Source: Candidatus Omnitrophota bacterium
GTDB lineage: Bacteria; Omnitrophota; Koll11; Gygaellales; Profunditerraquicolaceae
NCBI GenBank assembly: GCA_025453435.1
Contig: JALOQI010000027.1
Span: 1-6,808, forward strand
Direction of reading: 5' to 3'
Length of the DNA stretch: 6,808 nt
Part shown: one piece after another, positions 4,885 through 6,808 of the stretch
Layout: every line of letters starts with the position of its first letter
Position numbering within the stretch: position 1 is the stretch's first letter
The notes under the pieces: model-generated
Database searches by the model: none
What the model saw: only the letters and a program-made list of their open reading frames with translations
What the model was told of the DNA's origin: nothing
Position numbers and translations under genes: made by a program

Positions 4885-5901
4885 CTATTTATGGTTGGGA
4901 GAGCCGCGCTCCTCTTCTATCTCGCCGACTATCTCTTCCATGAGGTCTTCAAGCGTGACAAGGCCGAGGGTCCTGCGGTCTTCGTCAGTGACCACGGCTA
5001 TCTGTATCTTATCAACCTGGAACTTGCGCAGAAGCTCGCTGACCCTGCTTGCCGAGCGTATGAAATATGCCGGGTGTATTATATCCTGCAGGAGAAAAAG
5101 CCCTTTGTCCCTAAGGATATACAGCAGATCCCTTGCGTATATAACACCTATGATATTGTCTATAGACCCCTTATATACAGGTATACGGGAATGTCCCTGC
5201 TCAGCCAGTATGTCAAGCAGGTCATCGGGGGTAGCGCTGACGCTGACAGCCACCATTTTATCCTTAGGGATCATTACATCGCCTACTTTTATATCCCCGA
5301 ACTCGAATATGCGGTGGAACATCTTGCGCTCTTCTTCGCTCAATACGCCCTCTTCCCTGCCGACCTCTATCATGAGCCGCAGTTCTTCTTCCGTTATAAG
5401 TGAAGAGCGCTTGGCAGGCTGGATGCCAAGTACCCGAAGCATACCGTCGCTTATGCGCGTAAAAACGCGGGTGACAGGATTTATCAATCTGATATATCTT
5501 TCCATAAGCGGCGCTATTGCCAGGGCCGTGCGATCGGTATTTTTAATGGCTATCATCTTGGGCAGGACCTCGCAGAATATCAGGATGAACCCTGTGGAAG
5601 CTACAGTTGCCAGAATAACGCCCATCCTCGGACCCGTAAAATGCACAAATATCGCGGAGACGATTACGGAAAAAGATATATTTGTGAAATTATTCCCGAT
5701 AAGTATACCGACTATGAACTTGTCCGAATGGGTGATAAGATACTGGACGTTTGTAGAGTGGCGGGCCTTCTGGGCAATAAGATGGCGCAGTTTGATCTTG
5801 CTGATCGCTATTATAGCGGTCTCGGAAAGCGAAAAGAAAAATGACACAGCCGAGAAAAAAAGCAGTAAAGCAAAAAGAGACAGAGGGTATATAAAGTTCA
5901 T
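4885..5901 (-). CDS. CNNM/CBS-domain membrane protein (HlyC/CorC family), without a C-terminal CorC_HlyC domain
   Basis: Members of this family are membrane proteins linked to Mg2+ or Co2+ transport; the old 'hemolysin' label is historical. The 338 residues begin with hydrophobic segment 3-25, followed by the CNNM (DUF21) signature SLSETAIIAISKIKLRHL (24-41). Further hydrophobic stretches lie at about 62-88 and 93-118, including the conserved CEVLPKMIA (110-118). A cytoplasmic linker (TEEELRLMIEVGREEGVLSEEERKMF, 170-195) leads to a CBS pair: one around MIPKDKMVAV to GVIYARDLL (210-260), the other from IIHPAYFIR to LGLVTLEDLMEEIVGEI (274-328). The protein ends shortly after, lacking the roughly 80-90-residue CorC_HlyC domain common in 410-440-residue homologues. 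The ATG overlaps the upstream peptidase stop as ATGA, implying translational coupling. Family secure; substrate unknown. Confidence 0.92.
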   Translation of the reverse strand: MNFIYPLSLFALLLFFSAVSFFFSLSETAIIAISKIKLRHLIAQKARHSTNVQYLITHSDKFIVGILIGNNFTNISFSVIVSAIFVHFTGPRMGVILATVASTGFILIFCEVLPKMIAIKNTDRTALAIAPLMERYIRLINPVTRVFTRISDGMLRVLGIQPAKRSSLITEEELRLMIEVGREEGVLSEEERKMFHRIFEFGDIKVGDVMIPKDKMVAVSVSATPDDLLDILAEQGHSRIPVYKGSIDNIIGVIYARDLLYILRDKGLFLLQDIIHPAYFIRSASRVSELLRKFQVDKIQIAVVTDEDRRTLGLVTLEDLMEEIVGEIEEERGSPNHK

Positions 5902-6808
5902 CGCAGTTTAAGCCATGACCGCACCAGGGGCTCTTTGTCTTTCCAGGGCCCTATCATGGCAAAATTGATATTCTGTTGTCTTAATATCTGCCTTGCCACC
6001 TGACGGATATCGTCCGGGCTGACTTTGTTGACCTCTTTTATTATATGCTCGAGTTCAAAAGTCCTGTCGAGGGTCGTAGTCGTTTCTCCTATCCAGAGCA
6101 TCTGGTCCATTGTATCTTCCATTGCAAGGGTAAGCTGGCCCAGATAATATTCTTTGGCCCTCTTCAATTCATCGGCGCTCACAAGCTGTTCCTTGGCCTT
6201 TTGCAGGGCTTCAAAAGCAAGGCCTACGGTGTCTTTGACCTTGTTATTGTCCACGCCTGCGTGAACTATGAAAGCCCCTGTATCAGCCATGAACTTGACG
6301 TGAGTGCCTATTTCATACGCCAGGCCCCGTTTTTCCCTTATCTCGTTGAAAAGCCTGCTTGAGGAATTAGCCCCGAGTATAATGTGGAGCATTGCAAGGC
6401 TGTATCTCATAGGATCGTCGCGCTTTAAACCGTGGAAACCTATTACCAGATGGCTCTGCTCCGTGGCTTTTTCAAGGATCCTGATGCCGCATTCGGCCTG
6501 TTCGGCCGGGGCAGGGATAAAGCTGTTAGATTTGCCTTTAGGAAGTTTCTTGAACCTGGCCATGACTTTTTTAGCAAGCGCGTCGTGGCCAAAAGGGCCG
6601 GCCGCGCTCACCACGATGTTGGCAGGAGAATAACAGGTATTAAGATACGACTCCAGCGCCTTTCGGTCGACACCGCTTACGGTTTGTTCGCTGCCGAGCG
6701 TGCTGGTCCCGAGGGGATGACCGGGCCATAATAGGCTGTCCAGAAGCTCGTACACATAGCTCTGAGGCTGGTCTTTGTACATCTTGATTTCTTCCAGGAT
6801 AACGGTCC
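5898..6808 (-). CDS. M16 family (insulinase-like) zinc metallopeptidase, N-terminus outside the window
   Basis: The visible 302 codons are open to the right edge, so the gene starts beyond 6808. They begin TVILEEIKMYKDQP, the usual M16 segment (VILEEI.MY.D.P) whose Glu provides the third zinc ligand. The HxxEH motif should lie about 70 residues upstream, unseen. Next come HPLGTSTLGSEQTVSGV (about 30-46) and YSPANIVVSAAGPF (59-72). The second, inactive-type repeat holds HLVIGFHGLKRDDPMRY (119-135) and the substrate-contact motif SSRLFNEIREKRGLAY (149-164). The tail SPDDIRQVARQIL (263-275) is typical. The full protein would probably be about 400-420 residues, like bacterial MPP-beta-like or YmxG-type peptidases. 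Catalytic competence cannot be judged without HxxEH. Its TGA overlaps the CNNM start by 4 bp. Confidence 0.93.
   Translation of the reverse strand, partial: TVILEEIKMYKDQPQSYVYELLDSLLWPGHPLGTSTLGSEQTVSGVDRKALESYLNTCYSPANIVVSAAGPFGHDALAKKVMARFKKLPKGKSNSFIPAPAEQAECGIRILEKATEQSHLVIGFHGLKRDDPMRYSLAMLHIILGANSSSRLFNEIREKRGLAYEIGTHVKFMADTGAFIVHAGVDNNKVKDTVGLAFEALQKAKEQLVSADELKRAKEYYLGQLTLAMEDTMDQMLWIGETTTTLDRTFELEHIIKEVNKVSPDDIRQVARQILRQQNINFAMIGPWKDKEPLVRSWLKLR

Noticed and set aside
4750..5403. 217-codon plus-strand open frame spanning the DUF5679 promoter and the end of the CNNM gene
   Set aside because: It is antisense to two well-supported genes and a promoter, and its product resembles no family I know; treated as a chance antisense frame.
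4895..5911. 338-codon plus-strand open frame opposite the CNNM gene
   Set aside because: It mirrors the CNNM gene codon for codon, its product is serine/arginine-rich and low in complexity, and it lacks a ribosome binding site and any recognisable domain.

Overview
The window is ordinary bacterial chromosome of moderate GC. It is densely packed and encodes translation, DNA repair and cell-envelope housekeeping functions. Ribosomal proteins S2 and L28, arginyl-tRNA synthetase, RsfS and RecJ mark it as bacterial core genome. Shine-Dalgarno sites and sigma70-like promoters are conventional, and TTG starts are used at least once (rpsB) and probably also for rsfS. The four-cysteine L28, the stand-alone DUF5679 zinc ribbon and the unusual ArgRS HIGH motif would suit an uncultured lineage such as Omnitrophota, Elusimicrobiota or a relative, but the phylum is a guess.

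Layout, left to right. Positions 1-84 (minus) hold the first 28 codons of rpsB, running off the left edge. Positions 85-551 are a 467-bp divergent intergenic region. It holds the rpsB leader and extended -10 promoter, an array of 2.7 copies of a 47-bp hairpin-bearing repeat, an AT-rich stretch, and the rpmB promoter and ribosome binding site. rpmB (552-782, plus) is the only complete plus-strand gene. It converges on recJ with 2 bp between the stop codons. All other genes lie on the minus strand and read right to left: a 5'-truncated M16 metallopeptidase, a CNNM/CBS membrane protein overlapping it by ATGA, a new promoter, a 49-residue DUF5679 zinc ribbon, a hairpin, then rsfS, argS and recJ closely spaced.

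rpsB and rpmB fire outward from one intergenic region, so two ribosomal proteins share an upstream area where the repeat array sits between the two promoters. The rsfS-argS-recJ group combines ribosome silencing during starvation, tRNA charging and single-strand DNA degradation. The M16-CNNM pair is translationally coupled and probably belongs to an operon that begins outside the window.

I see no mobile element, CRISPR array, phage gene, tRNA or rRNA, and no novel multi-gene system. The most notable items are the 47-bp repeat array between two ribosomal-protein promoters, the long structured rpsB leader, the ArgRS with SVAH in place of HIGH, the CNNM protein without its usual C-terminal CorC/HlyC domain, and the separately promoted DUF5679 gene followed by a strong hairpin.
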